Shown here in pieces: positions 37,720 through 46,731 of a DNA stretch of 64,000 bases. Under the pieces are notes generated by a model that saw nothing but the letters and a program-made list of their open reading frames with translations, searched no databases and was not told where the DNA came from. The stretch covers positions 62,001 through 126,000 of the forward strand of contig FQWG01000012.1 of NCBI GenBank assembly GCA_900129595.1, written 5' to 3'. The stretch's first letter is position 1. Every line of letters begins with the position of its first letter. Source of the DNA: Flavobacterium frigidimaris (GTDB lineage Bacteria; Bacteroidota; Bacteroidia; Flavobacteriales; Flavobacteriaceae). The translations under genes and the position numbers were made by a program.

Positions 37720-39136
37720 TGTCTTTTGCTTTTGCTTCTCTTGAATTTTTCTTGTACCATTCTCTAAAAGATTCTTCCGGAACTTCCGGCATTTCGCGCT
37801 GATCGTACCATTTGTTCATTTTATTATTGACTAGCCCTGGCATGTTTTTCATCACAAAACGACCTGATTTTCCCGCGATATTAAAAATCGTTGGATTAGC
37901 GAGAACTTTTGCCATGGTATTCATTGCAATTGTTTTGGCTGTTGGTGTATGTCCTTCTTTTACCAAAACCTGACGCCATTTATACAATTGGTCGTGTATA
38001 TCAATTTTTACAGGACAAACATTGGTACAAGAGCCACAAAGTGTACTTGCAAATGGTAAGTCGGCATTTTTACTCATGTCCAGATTGGGCGCCAATATAG
38101 AACCAATTGGTCCTGCAACGGCATTGTGATAACTGTGTCCGCCACTTCGTCTGTATACCGGACATGTATTCATACACGCGCCGCAACGAATGCATTTAAG
38201 GGAATTTCTAAAATCTTCTCTTCCCAGTTGCGTACTCCTGCCGTTATCGACAATCACAATATGAATTTCTTTTCCTGCTCTTGGTTTCTTAAAATGACTT
38301 GAGAATGTGGTAATCGGCTGTCCTGTCGCGCTTCTTGCCAATAATCTAAGGAAAACACCTAAATGTTTACGCTCGGGAATCAGTTTTTCGAATCCCATAC
38401 AGGCAATATGAACATCTGCCAAATGCGCGCCCATATCAGCATTTCCTTCATTGGTACACACCACAATTTCGCCTGTTTCTGCAATAGCAAAATTAACTCC
38501 GGTCAACGCTACTTTTCTCGTCAAGAAGGTATTTCTTAAACTCAAACGAGCGGATTCGGTTAGATACTGAGGGTCAATATTTCCTTTTTCAGTTCCCAGA
38601 TGTTCATGAAAAGTTTCGCTTACATCCTCTTTTTTAAGGTGAATGGCAGGTAAAACAATATGACTTGGCGGTTCTTTACGAAGCTGAACAATGTATTCTC
38701 CTAAGTCCGAATCGATCACTTCGATACCTTTCTCGGCTAAATAGTCATTCAAATGGCATTCTTCAGTAAGCATCGATTTTGATTTCACCATTTGCTTTAC
38801 CTCATGTTTTGCCATAATCGAATGCACGATTTGGTTATGTTCTTTGGCATCCGCTGCCCAATGTACGATAATACCATTTTTCTGAGCGTTTGCTTCAAAC
38901 TCAATCAGATAATCATGAATATTAGAAAGCACGTTATTTTTAATCTGTGAAGCGGTTTCGCGAAGCAATTCCCAATCCGGGATTTGATGCGCCGACTTAT
39001 CACGCTTTTCACGAACAAACCAAAGTGTTTCGTCGTGCCAGTTGACGCGTTCTGTATCTTTATTAAAACGCGTTGCAGCTTCGCTGTGCGGTATAACTTT
39101 TTCTGATGACATCTCTTTCTTTTGTTTTTTTACCAT
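37712..39136 (-). CDS. lutB: LutB-like iron-sulfur lactate utilisation protein
   Basis: A 474-residue cytoplasmic protein with an N-terminal LUD domain (about 60-290, with VNFAIAETGEIVVCTNEGNA) and a ferredoxin-like domain with two [4Fe-4S] motifs, CIRCGACMNTCPVY (about 315) and CGSCTNVCPVK (about 365). The C-terminal LutB-specific tail follows. It transfers electrons during L-lactate oxidation with LutA and LutC. The start at 39136 lies in a perfect inverted repeat; the Met eight codons in (39112, MSSEKVIPHSE) is a plausible alternative. It overlaps lutC by 8 bases. Confidence 0.93.
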   Translation of the reverse strand: MVKKQKKEMSSEKVIPHSEAATRFNKDTERVNWHDETLWFVREKRDKSAHQIPDWELLRETASQIKNNVLSNIHDYLIEFEANAQKNGIIVHWAADAKEHNQIVHSIMAKHEVKQMVKSKSMLTEECHLNDYLAEKGIEVIDSDLGEYIVQLRKEPPSHIVLPAIHLKKEDVSETFHEHLGTEKGNIDPQYLTESARLSLRNTFLTRKVALTGVNFAIAETGEIVVCTNEGNADMGAHLADVHIACMGFEKLIPERKHLGVFLRLLARSATGQPITTFSSHFKKPRAGKEIHIVIVDNGRSTQLGREDFRNSLKCIRCGACMNTCPVYRRSGGHSYHNAVAGPIGSILAPNLDMSKNADLPFASTLCGSCTNVCPVKIDIHDQLYKWRQVLVKEGHTPTAKTIAMNTMAKVLANPTIFNIAGKSGRFVMKNMPGLVNNKMNKWYDQREMPEVPEESFREWYKKNSREAKAKDNE

Positions 39137-39192
39137 TAAGATATTAAGTTCATAAAGCTTTGACTTAAATTATTTAATCTCTTAATGGTAAA
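39129..39192 (-). promoter_or_regulatory. inverted repeat spanning the lutB start codon
   Basis: TTTACCATTAAGA (39129-39141) and TCTTAATGGTAAA (39180-39192) form a 13-bp perfect stem in the lutA-lutB gap, and the first arm covers the lutB ATG (39134-39136). Folded mRNA would hide that start, so lutB translation could be reduced or shifted to the next Met (39112). A second, nested TTAAGT/ACTTAA pair lies in the loop. Confidence 0.45.
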
Positions 39193-39221
39193 AAGAATAT
39201 TAAGTTTAATTCTAAAATCAC

Positions 39222-39962
39222 CTAATTTCCGAGTGAATTTAATATTTCAGCAATATGAATGGTTTTGATGGGGCTTTTTTGTCTTTTCAAAATTCCTTCT
39301 AAATGCATCAGACACGACATATCCCCACCTGTAATATAATCTACGTGATGGTTTTCATGATCTTTTATTCGGTCTTGTCCCATTTTTACAGAAACGGCTT
39401 CTTCAGTCACACAGAATGTTCCTCCAAAACCACAGCATTCATCTTTTCTGGATAACGAAACCAGGTCCAATCCTTTTATATTGTGCAATAATTGTTCAGG
39501 TTTAGAGAAAAATGGCGCGTTAAGTTCTGTCATCTGCGAAAGCTTTAATCCGCGCTGACCGTGACAACTTACGTGCATTCCTACTCTGTATGGGAAATTT
39601 CCGTCGATGGAATCTACTTTTAAAATATCGGTAATAAACTCTGTTAGTTCAAATACTTTCTTCCGCATTTCTGTAGCTGCTTCTTCTTGTTTCTCATCAT
39701 GTAAATGTTCTTTTACATGCAAAACACAACTTCCCGAAGGGCAGACAATATAATCGAATCCGGTAAAATTGGCAATAAAATTAGCATCACAGCCTTTGGT
39801 TAAATATTGGTATCCGCTGTTTGCCATAGGTTGGCCACAGCAGGTTTGTCCCATTGGAAAGTGAACATCGCAACCTAATTTCTGCAAAAGTTCATAGGTG
39901 GCAATGCCTACTTTTGGGTAAAACTGGTCGACATAACACGGTATAAATAATCCGATTTTCAT
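39222..39962 (-). CDS. lutA: LutA-like (Fe-S)-binding lactate utilisation protein
   Basis: A 246-residue cytoplasmic protein made of two Cys-rich CCG domains, the fold also seen in GlcF and heterodisulfide reductase subunits. Visible motifs are FIPCYVDQFYP, CCGQPMANSGY, HVSCHG and CCGFGGTFCV. It is the first gene of lutABC and with the partners oxidises L-lactate to pyruvate. It is encoded 315 bp downstream of the rhamnulokinase in the same direction, which ties lactate oxidation to rhamnose use. Confidence 0.93.
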   Translation of the reverse strand: MKIGLFIPCYVDQFYPKVGIATYELLQKLGCDVHFPMGQTCCGQPMANSGYQYLTKGCDANFIANFTGFDYIVCPSGSCVLHVKEHLHDEKQEEAATEMRKKVFELTEFITDILKVDSIDGNFPYRVGMHVSCHGQRGLKLSQMTELNAPFFSKPEQLLHNIKGLDLVSLSRKDECCGFGGTFCVTEEAVSVKMGQDRIKDHENHHVDYITGGDMSCLMHLEGILKRQKSPIKTIHIAEILNSLGN

Positions 39963-40277
39963 ATACTGTCTTTTTAAACGCTTTGAGTTTCTTTATCAAT
40001 ATGAAGGGACTTTTCAATCCAAATAAATCTCAAAGTGCTAATGTAAAAAATTGTATTTCTTTTTTACGCACAAAATTTATGTTTTATGTGTAATCTATTT
40101 TTATAATATTATTTCACACAGATTTTAAAAAGATTTAAGCAGATGTACGCAGATTATTATCTAAAATCAAATCTGATTAAATCTGTAAAATCTGCATGAA
40201 ACAAAAATCCTTTAATCTGTTGCTGTTTTTCTCTCGCAGATTCAGCAGATTTTTAATTCTAAATTTTTAAGTAAACA
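39963..40277. repeat. intergenic region with degenerate GCAGATTT-type dispersed repeat
   Basis: No gene was found in this 315-bp gap between lutA and the rhamnulokinase. From about 40113 to 40256 it contains repeated variants of CAGATTT / AAATCTG, for example AGCAGATGTACGCAGATT, AAATCTGTAAAATCTGC and CGCAGATTCAGCAGATTT. From memory this type of sequence recurs between genes of many flavobacteria; dispersal in this genome cannot be checked here. A lutABC promoter would have to lie here if transcription does not continue from rha, but none is recognised. Confidence 0.5.
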
Positions 40278-41639
40278 TCAATGCTTATAAAACTTCAAAT
40301 CAATCAAATCATTCTGAATTGGTTTAGGATTCCAGTTTTGATGGATTGCCAGTGCAGCCCCCAGCGCACTTGCCTGCGCCATTGATGCAGCATATACTTC
40401 TATATCCGGATAAGCTTCGGCGAGTAAATTCATAAAAATTGAATTTTTACTAAAGCCTCCATCTACAAAAATCTTTTTTACAGGACTGTTATGAATTACT
40501 AAATTAGTCGAAAAAACTTGTTGTTCAACAAGATCAAGCATCAATTGATGATATGCTATTTCGTAACTTTTAAAGTGATTCAGGTCTCTTTTCTGAAAAG
40601 GACATTCTTTCAAAATGTCAAAATCATATTTCTTTGGATAAATAATCTGAAAGTTCAGCGCTCTTAAATTCGAAACTATCTTTTTATCAAAATAAACTTC
40701 TTTATAAGTATCAACCGGAACATTAAAATGTGCCGCTAATCTTTTGGTCTGCACTTCATGTTCGTTACCTGAGAACAGACGGGCTGCTTTTACAGGCTGA
40801 TCCGTATATTGCATGTAACACAAACAATCGTGCTGTAGTTCTTCAAAAGTCAATTGTTTATTATTGAACGGATTCAGGGAAATGCTCCATGTTCCTGTCG
40901 ATAATAAAACAAAAGGCTCTGTAAAGTTTATTGTGTAGGGAATAATAGCGGATGAACTGTCGTGTAAACCAACCCCAATTGCTAATCCGTCTTCGGTTTT
41001 AATGCTGTCTTTTCCGTAATGAAGCGGTGGGATTTTATCTAAAATATTTTCTTTTTTCAACCATTTATGGTACTTCATCTTCTTGAAATTCCAAAGATTG
41101 GTATGGCATCCAATACTTGTAATATCAGCAAAAGCTTCACTAGTTAAAAGGAAACTCAAATACTGTGGTAAATGCAGGCAATATTTTACCTGACTGAACA
41201 GTTCCGGTCTTTCTTCTTTGAATCTGTAAATCTGCATGCCCGAATTCAGGCTTCCTAAAACAGGGGAAGCAGTTTTTACTGCAAAAACCTCTTTTCCTTT
41301 GTATTTATTATAAAAGTCAGTTTTTAACTCCTCAGGATACTCTTTGAGATAATTATACAGAGGAGTTAAAACTTTTCCTTTTTCATCAATGTAGACAAAA
41401 CTGGCACCATAAGTACTAAAATTGATGGCTTTTAAAACGTAATGGGTCAGATTTTTTATTTCTGATAATCGATCGAATATCCAGTTTTTCAGCACCTGAA
41501 TATCTTCGCAGGGAAAACCATCTTCATCGAGGGTTTCATCAAGATTTACTGATTTTTCCCAAACAATTTTATAATTTTCATCAAATAAAAATACCTTTTT
41601 GTTTGTTTTACCAATGTCAAAAATTGCAACTACATTCAT
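40278..41639 (-). CDS. rhaB: FGGY-family rhamnulokinase
   Basis: A 453-residue cytoplasmic FGGY-family kinase. The N-terminal phosphate loop VAIFDIGKTNKKVFLFDE, the mid-domain sequence LSTGTWSISLNPFNN and the C-terminal IFVDGGFSKNSIFMNLLAEA with ASALGAALA are typical of the rhamnulokinase/fuculokinase branch. It would phosphorylate L-rhamnulose to L-rhamnulose-1-phosphate. It lies 12 bp after the isomerase gene, in the order isomerase, kinase. Fuculose is an alternative substrate by sequence alone, but RhaT, RhaI and the aldolase nearby favour rhamnulose. Confidence 0.9.
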   Translation of the reverse strand: MNVVAIFDIGKTNKKVFLFDENYKIVWEKSVNLDETLDEDGFPCEDIQVLKNWIFDRLSEIKNLTHYVLKAINFSTYGASFVYIDEKGKVLTPLYNYLKEYPEELKTDFYNKYKGKEVFAVKTASPVLGSLNSGMQIYRFKEERPELFSQVKYCLHLPQYLSFLLTSEAFADITSIGCHTNLWNFKKMKYHKWLKKENILDKIPPLHYGKDSIKTEDGLAIGVGLHDSSSAIIPYTINFTEPFVLLSTGTWSISLNPFNNKQLTFEELQHDCLCYMQYTDQPVKAARLFSGNEHEVQTKRLAAHFNVPVDTYKEVYFDKKIVSNLRALNFQIIYPKKYDFDILKECPFQKRDLNHFKSYEIAYHQLMLDLVEQQVFSTNLVIHNSPVKKIFVDGGFSKNSIFMNLLAEAYPDIEVYAASMAQASALGAALAIHQNWNPKPIQNDLIDLKFYKH

Positions 41640-41651
41640 TTATGCTATTTT

Positions 41652-42926
41652 TTATAAGTCTGTAGCCATCGTTTTTAAACCTCTTTCTCCTATTAGATTT
41701 TTTCTAACGGCAAGACTGCGATACAATTCAACCGGATTTAATGCAGCGCCTGAACGTAAACGAGCCTCAGCCACTAATGCGCGAACATCAGTTCGGAAAG
41801 CATCCTGCAGGATTTCCTGCGCTTTTACCACATCATTTTCCTGTTGTGCAATTTCTAAAGCTTTTCTATCCACCAAAAGTGACTGTGCATAAGCAATCAT
41901 GATAGCTTCTACAGATTGTAACAAATCTTCTAAAGGATCTTTTATGTTGTGTGAAGCGTCAATCATCCAGCCTAAATCTTTGGCATGATTCATTCCTCTG
42001 GCGTCCATTCCTTCCACTAATTCATTAAAGATCAAGAACAACTGATATGGTTTTAAAGCTCCGGCTGTTAAGTCGTCATCTCCGTATTTTGAATCATTAA
42101 AGTGAAAACCACCTAATTTTTCTTCCATAAGTAGTAAAGAAACGATTTGTTCGATATTCGCATTTGGCAAATGGTGTCCTAAATCAACAAGTGTCTGCGC
42201 TTTGTCTCCTAATTTTTTTACGTAAGAATACGATTGTCCCCAATCTGCCACTGTAGTGGAATAAAAGTTGGGCTCAGCACATTTGTATTCTAAGAATAAT
42301 TTCCAGTTAGAAGGTAATGCATCGTAGATTTCTTCGAGACTTTCTAATGTATTTTGGTATGCTTTTCTAAAGTTTAATTGTCCGGGAAAAGAAGAACCAT
42401 CAGCCAGCCAGATTGTTAGCGATTCTGATCCTAATTCTATTCCGTGTTGAATTACTTCTATATTGTGCGCAATGGCTTGTTTACGAACTGCTTTGTTCAC
42501 ATTTTGCAACGATCCGAATTTATACGAATTGTCCTGACCTGCCTGATCCTGAAATGTATTGGAGTTCATGGCATCAAATCTTAAATTGTGCTGTGCCGCA
42601 AGACTTTTTATTGCTTTATAATCCTGTGGAATATCCCAGGGAATGTGCAGTGAAATGGCTCCTGAAGCATTATTTAAAGCGTGAAGCAATCCTACATCTT
42701 CGATTTTTTCTTCGATAGAACGTGGTTCTCCACCTCCGGCAAAACGTCCGAATCTTGTTCCTCCTGTTCCTAAAGCCCAAGATGGAATTGCAATTTGAAA
42801 GTCTATTAATTTTTGAATAATTGCTTCTGTATCACCAATTTCTGAAATTGTGAAAGCAAATTTATTTTTATGTTTTTTTAATAATTCCTCGTTATGAGAT
42901 GCGATATTGTTTGATCCGATTAACAT
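41652..42926 (-). CDS. rhaI: L-rhamnose isomerase, RhaI type
   Basis: A 424-residue cytoplasmic TIM-barrel sugar isomerase that interconverts L-rhamnose and L-rhamnulose with a divalent metal. It is of the RhaI (Pseudomonas stutzeri-like) type rather than E. coli RhaA. Metal and substrate segments include WALGTGGTRFGRFAGGGEPRS (residues about 55-75), LEYKCAEPNFYSTTVADWG with a metal-binding Glu, VDLGHHLPNANIEQI, and HFNDSKYGDDDLTAG. It follows the aldolase across a 198-bp gap containing a strong terminator-like hairpin and precedes rhaB by 12 bp. Confidence 0.94.
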   Translation of the reverse strand: MLIGSNNIASHNEELLKKHKNKFAFTISEIGDTEAIIQKLIDFQIAIPSWALGTGGTRFGRFAGGGEPRSIEEKIEDVGLLHALNNASGAISLHIPWDIPQDYKAIKSLAAQHNLRFDAMNSNTFQDQAGQDNSYKFGSLQNVNKAVRKQAIAHNIEVIQHGIELGSESLTIWLADGSSFPGQLNFRKAYQNTLESLEEIYDALPSNWKLFLEYKCAEPNFYSTTVADWGQSYSYVKKLGDKAQTLVDLGHHLPNANIEQIVSLLLMEEKLGGFHFNDSKYGDDDLTAGALKPYQLFLIFNELVEGMDARGMNHAKDLGWMIDASHNIKDPLEDLLQSVEAIMIAYAQSLLVDRKALEIAQQENDVVKAQEILQDAFRTDVRALVAEARLRSGAALNPVELYRSLAVRKNLIGERGLKTMATDL

Positions 42927-43038
42927 ATTATTTTATCTTTTAATAGAGATTACAATATATAAATAATATAAATTGAACTCTGGTTTAACGTTACTATTTT
43001 ATGCTATTTTATTAGGTTTAATAAGGTTGTTATATCCT

Positions 43039-43076
43039 AAAAAAATCTAACGTTCGAATGACATCGAACGTTAGAT
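43039..43076 (-). terminator. terminator-like hairpin between the rhamnose aldolase and rhaI
   Basis: A 13-bp perfect stem (ATCTAACGTTCGA, 43045-43057; TCGAACGTTAGAT, 43064-43076) with a 6-base loop and a following T run on the minus strand lies 49 bp past the aldolase stop. Because rhaI and rhaB continue in the same direction, it may act as a partial terminator setting their level, or they may have their own unseen promoter. Confidence 0.8.
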
Positions 43077-43124
43077 CACAAAAAACCACTTTTGCTTTAA
43101 ACAAACTTAAAAAAACTTAACAAT

Positions 43125-45266
43125 CTATCTGTAAAAGCCCATTGATACCCCGCCGTCTACATTTAGTGCGTTTCCTGTTGATTTACCCAGTAAACCACCC
43201 ACAAAAGCGAAACAAGCATTTGCAATATCATCGGGCAATATAATTTCATTGAGTAACGTACGTTTTGCATAATAAGCCGGTAATTCTGCAACTGTAATAC
43301 CGTATGCTTTTGCACGACCTTCTGCCCAACCGCCAGACCAAATATTCGAATCTGAGATTACTGCATCAGGATTTACTGTGTTTACACGAATTTTATCTGC
43401 ACCTAATTCAGCAGCCATCAGTCGTGTTAAATGTGCCTGAGCTGCTTTTGCTGAACCGTATCCAGGATTATTTGGACCTGCAACAACTGCATTTTTAGAA
43501 ACAATATTTACAATATCGCCACCAAATCCCTGTTTGCGCATTACTTCGATTCCGGCTTTAGAAACAATAAATTGCCCTTTTACCAAAATGTCATACAATC
43601 TGTCCCATTCTTCCAAAGTATGCTCTGCAATTGATTTAGAAATACTAATTCCTGCATTATTCACTATTATATCAGCACCGCCAAAAGCCAGACAAGCTTC
43701 GTCTAATGCTTTTTCTGTACTTTTTTCATCCGTAACATTAAGTAAAGTACTCGAAACAGCATCTTTACCAAACAACTTCACAAACTCAGCGGTAGCAATT
43801 TCTAAACGTTCTTCGTTGATATCATTAATTACTACACAAGCACCTTCCTGAGCAAATCTTTTGGCAATAGCTTTACCAATTCCGCCAGCAGAACCTGTAA
43901 TAACAGCTACTCTTCCTGACAATGCTTTAGGTTTAGCCATACGTTGTAATTTTGCCTCTTCTAACAGCCAATATTCAATATCAAATGCTTCCTGACGCGG
44001 CAGTGAAGTATATTCTGAAACTGCTTCAGCACCTTTCATCACATTTACTGCATTGATATAATATTCAGATGCCAGACGTGCCATTGTTTTATCTTTGGCA
44101 AAGGTAAACATACCCACTCCCGGATATAAAATCACAACCGGATTTGGATCACGCATCGCAGGGGAATTCGACTTTTTGCACGTATTATAATACTCTTTGT
44201 ACATTGAGCGATACGCTTCAAATGCAGGTGTTAATTTTGCTTTGATCGCATCAACATCTGACAGATCTTCGTTTGGCTCTAAAGTCAAAACCAAAGGACT
44301 GATTTTGGTACGTAAAAAGTGATCCGGACAAGAAGTCCCCAGAGGTGCTAATTTTGATAAATCGTTAGAATTAATGAATTCCAAAACTCTTGCATCGTCT
44401 GTATAATGACCAATCATCTGACGCTCTGACGAACAGAAACCTCTTAAAATTGGTGCTACTTTTGCTGCTTTTAATTTACGATCTGCTTCTGGCAGACTTT
44501 CTATTTTTTTACCTCCAAAAACCGCACGTTTTTTTCCGTAATTACTCTCCAAGTATTCCGCACATTTCTCAATTACTTCCAGCGTGTTGATGTAGCTTTC
44601 GTAAGCAGTATCTCCCCAGGTAAATAAACCGTGAGAACCCAACATGATTCCGCGTAGTTTTTTTCCTTTTTTTTCTGCTTCTTCCAGACAGCTTCTTAAC
44701 TGAAGTCCCAGGTCAAAACCGGGACGCTGCCATCCTACCCAGCCAATCTCTCCGTCGAATAATTCTTCGGTAATTTTAGCTCCGTCTTTTGCTGCAGCGA
44801 TTGCAATTGCTGCATCAGGATGTAAGTGGTCAATATGTTTAAATGGTAAAAAACCATGTAAAGGAGTATCGATAGAAGGTGCTTTTGAAGCCAAATCGAA
44901 AATACAGTGATTGAACAACTCAACCATTTCATCTTCGAACTCAATTCCTCTGTATACATTCTCGAGATTGCGAAGTCTGTCTAAATATAGCGCTGCACAA
45001 CCGGATTTTGTTAATGTACCAATGTCTCCACCAGAACCTTTAATCCACATGACTTCAGAGCTTTCTCCTGTTAGCGGATCTTTATCAGTAATTTTTACCG
45101 AAGTGTTTCCACCACCATAGTTAGTCAGTCTTAAATCGGCTCCTAATAAATTAGAACGATAAATGAAAAGCGCTACTTCATCTCCTGCCAGTGCTGCTGC
45201 CTTAACATCATCCCAAAGATAGCTTACATGCTTAAAAGTCATATTATTTATATTTATATTCGACAT
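43125..45266 (-). CDS. rhaEW: bifunctional rhamnulose-1-phosphate aldolase / L-lactaldehyde dehydrogenase
   Basis: A 713-residue fusion. The N-terminal class II aldolase domain (about 20-420) has RLTNYGGGNTSVK, the metal-site segment HLHPDAAIAIAA and a later HGLFTWGDTAYESY. The C-terminal short-chain dehydrogenase domain (about 445-713) has ITGSAGGIGKAIA and the catalytic YGSAK (about 604). It cleaves L-rhamnulose-1-phosphate to DHAP and L-lactaldehyde and oxidises the latter, yielding L-lactate. I chose the Met at 45266: the longer frame from 45323 would overlap rhaT by 32 bases and begins with a non-conserved stretch. It starts 25 bp after rhaT. Confidence 0.92.
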   Translation of the reverse strand: MSNININNMTFKHVSYLWDDVKAAALAGDEVALFIYRSNLLGADLRLTNYGGGNTSVKITDKDPLTGESSEVMWIKGSGGDIGTLTKSGCAALYLDRLRNLENVYRGIEFEDEMVELFNHCIFDLASKAPSIDTPLHGFLPFKHIDHLHPDAAIAIAAAKDGAKITEELFDGEIGWVGWQRPGFDLGLQLRSCLEEAEKKGKKLRGIMLGSHGLFTWGDTAYESYINTLEVIEKCAEYLESNYGKKRAVFGGKKIESLPEADRKLKAAKVAPILRGFCSSERQMIGHYTDDARVLEFINSNDLSKLAPLGTSCPDHFLRTKISPLVLTLEPNEDLSDVDAIKAKLTPAFEAYRSMYKEYYNTCKKSNSPAMRDPNPVVILYPGVGMFTFAKDKTMARLASEYYINAVNVMKGAEAVSEYTSLPRQEAFDIEYWLLEEAKLQRMAKPKALSGRVAVITGSAGGIGKAIAKRFAQEGACVVINDINEERLEIATAEFVKLFGKDAVSSTLLNVTDEKSTEKALDEACLAFGGADIIVNNAGISISKSIAEHTLEEWDRLYDILVKGQFIVSKAGIEVMRKQGFGGDIVNIVSKNAVVAGPNNPGYGSAKAAQAHLTRLMAAELGADKIRVNTVNPDAVISDSNIWSGGWAEGRAKAYGITVAELPAYYAKRTLLNEIILPDDIANACFAFVGGLLGKSTGNALNVDGGVSMGFYR

Positions 45267-45291
45267 TGTTGTTATGTTATATTTTGTGTAT

Positions 45292-46341
45292 TTATAATGA
45301 ATTCCCAATTCCGACCAAAACAATCGACAGCATAATTAATGCAATTCCCCAGAGAAAAGTTCTGAAAGTCCTTTGGGAAACCCCTTTCCATTCCTTCAAA
45401 TAAAATCCCCAAAGATTAGCCGTCAGAATAATAGTTGCCATATGCAGAATCCATGAACTTGCACCGTTTCCAAGTTTACTCTCTCCCATTCCGTAAAAGA
45501 AGAATTGTAAAAACCACATGGTTCCTGCCGTTGCCGACCACAGTACATTTTTAGCAATTGGTGTGTTTTTATTGGTATAATCTGAGAAAGTTCTATTTTT
45601 AAAATTAAGGTACATACACCAGATAAAATTGGTAGTCAGACCGCCCCACATCAAAACGATATAGGTAACATTATTTTGAAACAAAGGGTTGCATCCGTAA
45701 TCTACTGCTGTTTCTGCCATTGGTTTTCCAGCTTCGATTCCGTAGTTAAAAAACGAACTCAGAATACCTGAGATAACCGCTATAATCAAACCTTTAACCA
45801 AGCTAAAATCTTTGTCTTTGTCTTCGTGCCCGCTGGCAAAATCCTTTTCTTTCAAAATCCCTGCTTTCCCGGAAATTGCAATACCTAAAAGACAAACTGC
45901 TACTCCTGCCAAAACCATTTGCCCGCCTGGATTAGACAACATATCGCTAAAGGAAATTTTACCTTCTGTTGGATATAAATCATAATAAATAGAAGGAACC
46001 AGAGCACCAAAAGCAGAACAGAATCCAAGGATAATAGAATTCCCTAATGACATTCCTAAATAGCGAACACCTAAACCATATGTTAATCCACCAACTCCCC
46101 AGATCAGTCCCATCGTAAATGTGAAGGCTTTTATTGAAGGCGCAGCTGTTGTAATTATTTCAACAAAATTTGGAATCGTTAAATAAGCAGCAATTGGCGG
46201 TACTATCAACCAGGAGAAAAATCCACCTACAATCCAGTAGCTTTCCCAGGCCCAATCCTTTACTTTCTTAAAAGGCATATAAAAACTACCTGAAGAAAAT
46301 CCTCCGATAGAATGAAAAATAATTCCTAATAATGATTCCAT
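45292..46341 (-). CDS. rhaT: L-rhamnose/proton symporter
   Basis: A 349-residue inner-membrane protein with about 10 helices, matching RhaT of the drug/metabolite-transporter superfamily: IIFHSIGGFSSGSFYMPFKKV, WGVGGLTYGLGVRYLGMSLG and SIILGFCSAFGALVPSI. It imports L-rhamnose with a proton. It is the first gene of the rhamnose transcription unit, 25 bp before the aldolase. A degenerate copy of the 17-bp palindrome found in the rhamnogalacturonan locus lies 70-86 bp upstream of its start. Confidence 0.95.
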   Translation of the reverse strand: MESLLGIIFHSIGGFSSGSFYMPFKKVKDWAWESYWIVGGFFSWLIVPPIAAYLTIPNFVEIITTAAPSIKAFTFTMGLIWGVGGLTYGLGVRYLGMSLGNSIILGFCSAFGALVPSIYYDLYPTEGKISFSDMLSNPGGQMVLAGVAVCLLGIAISGKAGILKEKDFASGHEDKDKDFSLVKGLIIAVISGILSSFFNYGIEAGKPMAETAVDYGCNPLFQNNVTYIVLMWGGLTTNFIWCMYLNFKNRTFSDYTNKNTPIAKNVLWSATAGTMWFLQFFFYGMGESKLGNGASSWILHMATIILTANLWGFYLKEWKGVSQRTFRTFLWGIALIMLSIVLVGIGNSL

Positions 46342-46731
46342 TAATAATTTGTTTTTTGGTTAGATGTGATAGTTAATTTGGTTTTGTAAAATAATAGAAT
46401 AGAAAAAAGAAAACTGTCCTGTACTATCCTTTATACTTTTGTTATTTATGTTAAATCTGAGGATTATTACAAAGAACAGCTTGATAATATTGGAAATATA
46501 AATTTAAAATTTCTATTTTAGCAATCGATTTCGTAATTATTATATCCTCAATTTGCAAAAAACAAATAAATCATCAAAAACATAGAGTAAGCCTTATTTA
46601 ATTGCAGAGGTTTTGTGAGAAAACTACCGACTGGTCTTTATTTATATGTTTTAGATGAAACTTTTGAATGCCAGACATAATTCAGCAATTATGTTGCAGC
46701 AGGTTATAGATTAATATATAAGCCATACAAA
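46342..46731. other. divergent control region between rhaT and the GntR regulator
   Basis: No gene was seen in this 390-bp AT-rich region between two divergent genes. It contains the operator-like site at 46411-46427. A clear TTTG/TAnnTTTG promoter was not recognised on either strand. Confidence 0.55.
46411..46427. promoter_or_regulatory. operator-like site upstream of rhaT
   Basis: AAACTGTCCTGTACTAT matches 14 of 17 positions of the perfect palindrome at 60481-60497 (written as ATAGTATCCTGTACTAT), with the core TCCTGTACTAT identical. It lies 70-86 bp upstream of rhaT and next to the GntR gene, the probable binding protein. Confidence 0.6.

Noticed and set aside
40113..40256. CRISPR-like array between lutA and the rhamnulokinase
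   Set aside because: The CAGATTT repeats are short, degenerate and irregularly spaced, with no spacers of constant length and no cas genes.
45267..45323. Upstream Met at 45323 for the rhamnose aldolase
   Set aside because: It overlaps rhaT by 32 bases and adds a poorly conserved-looking segment before a normal start at 45266.
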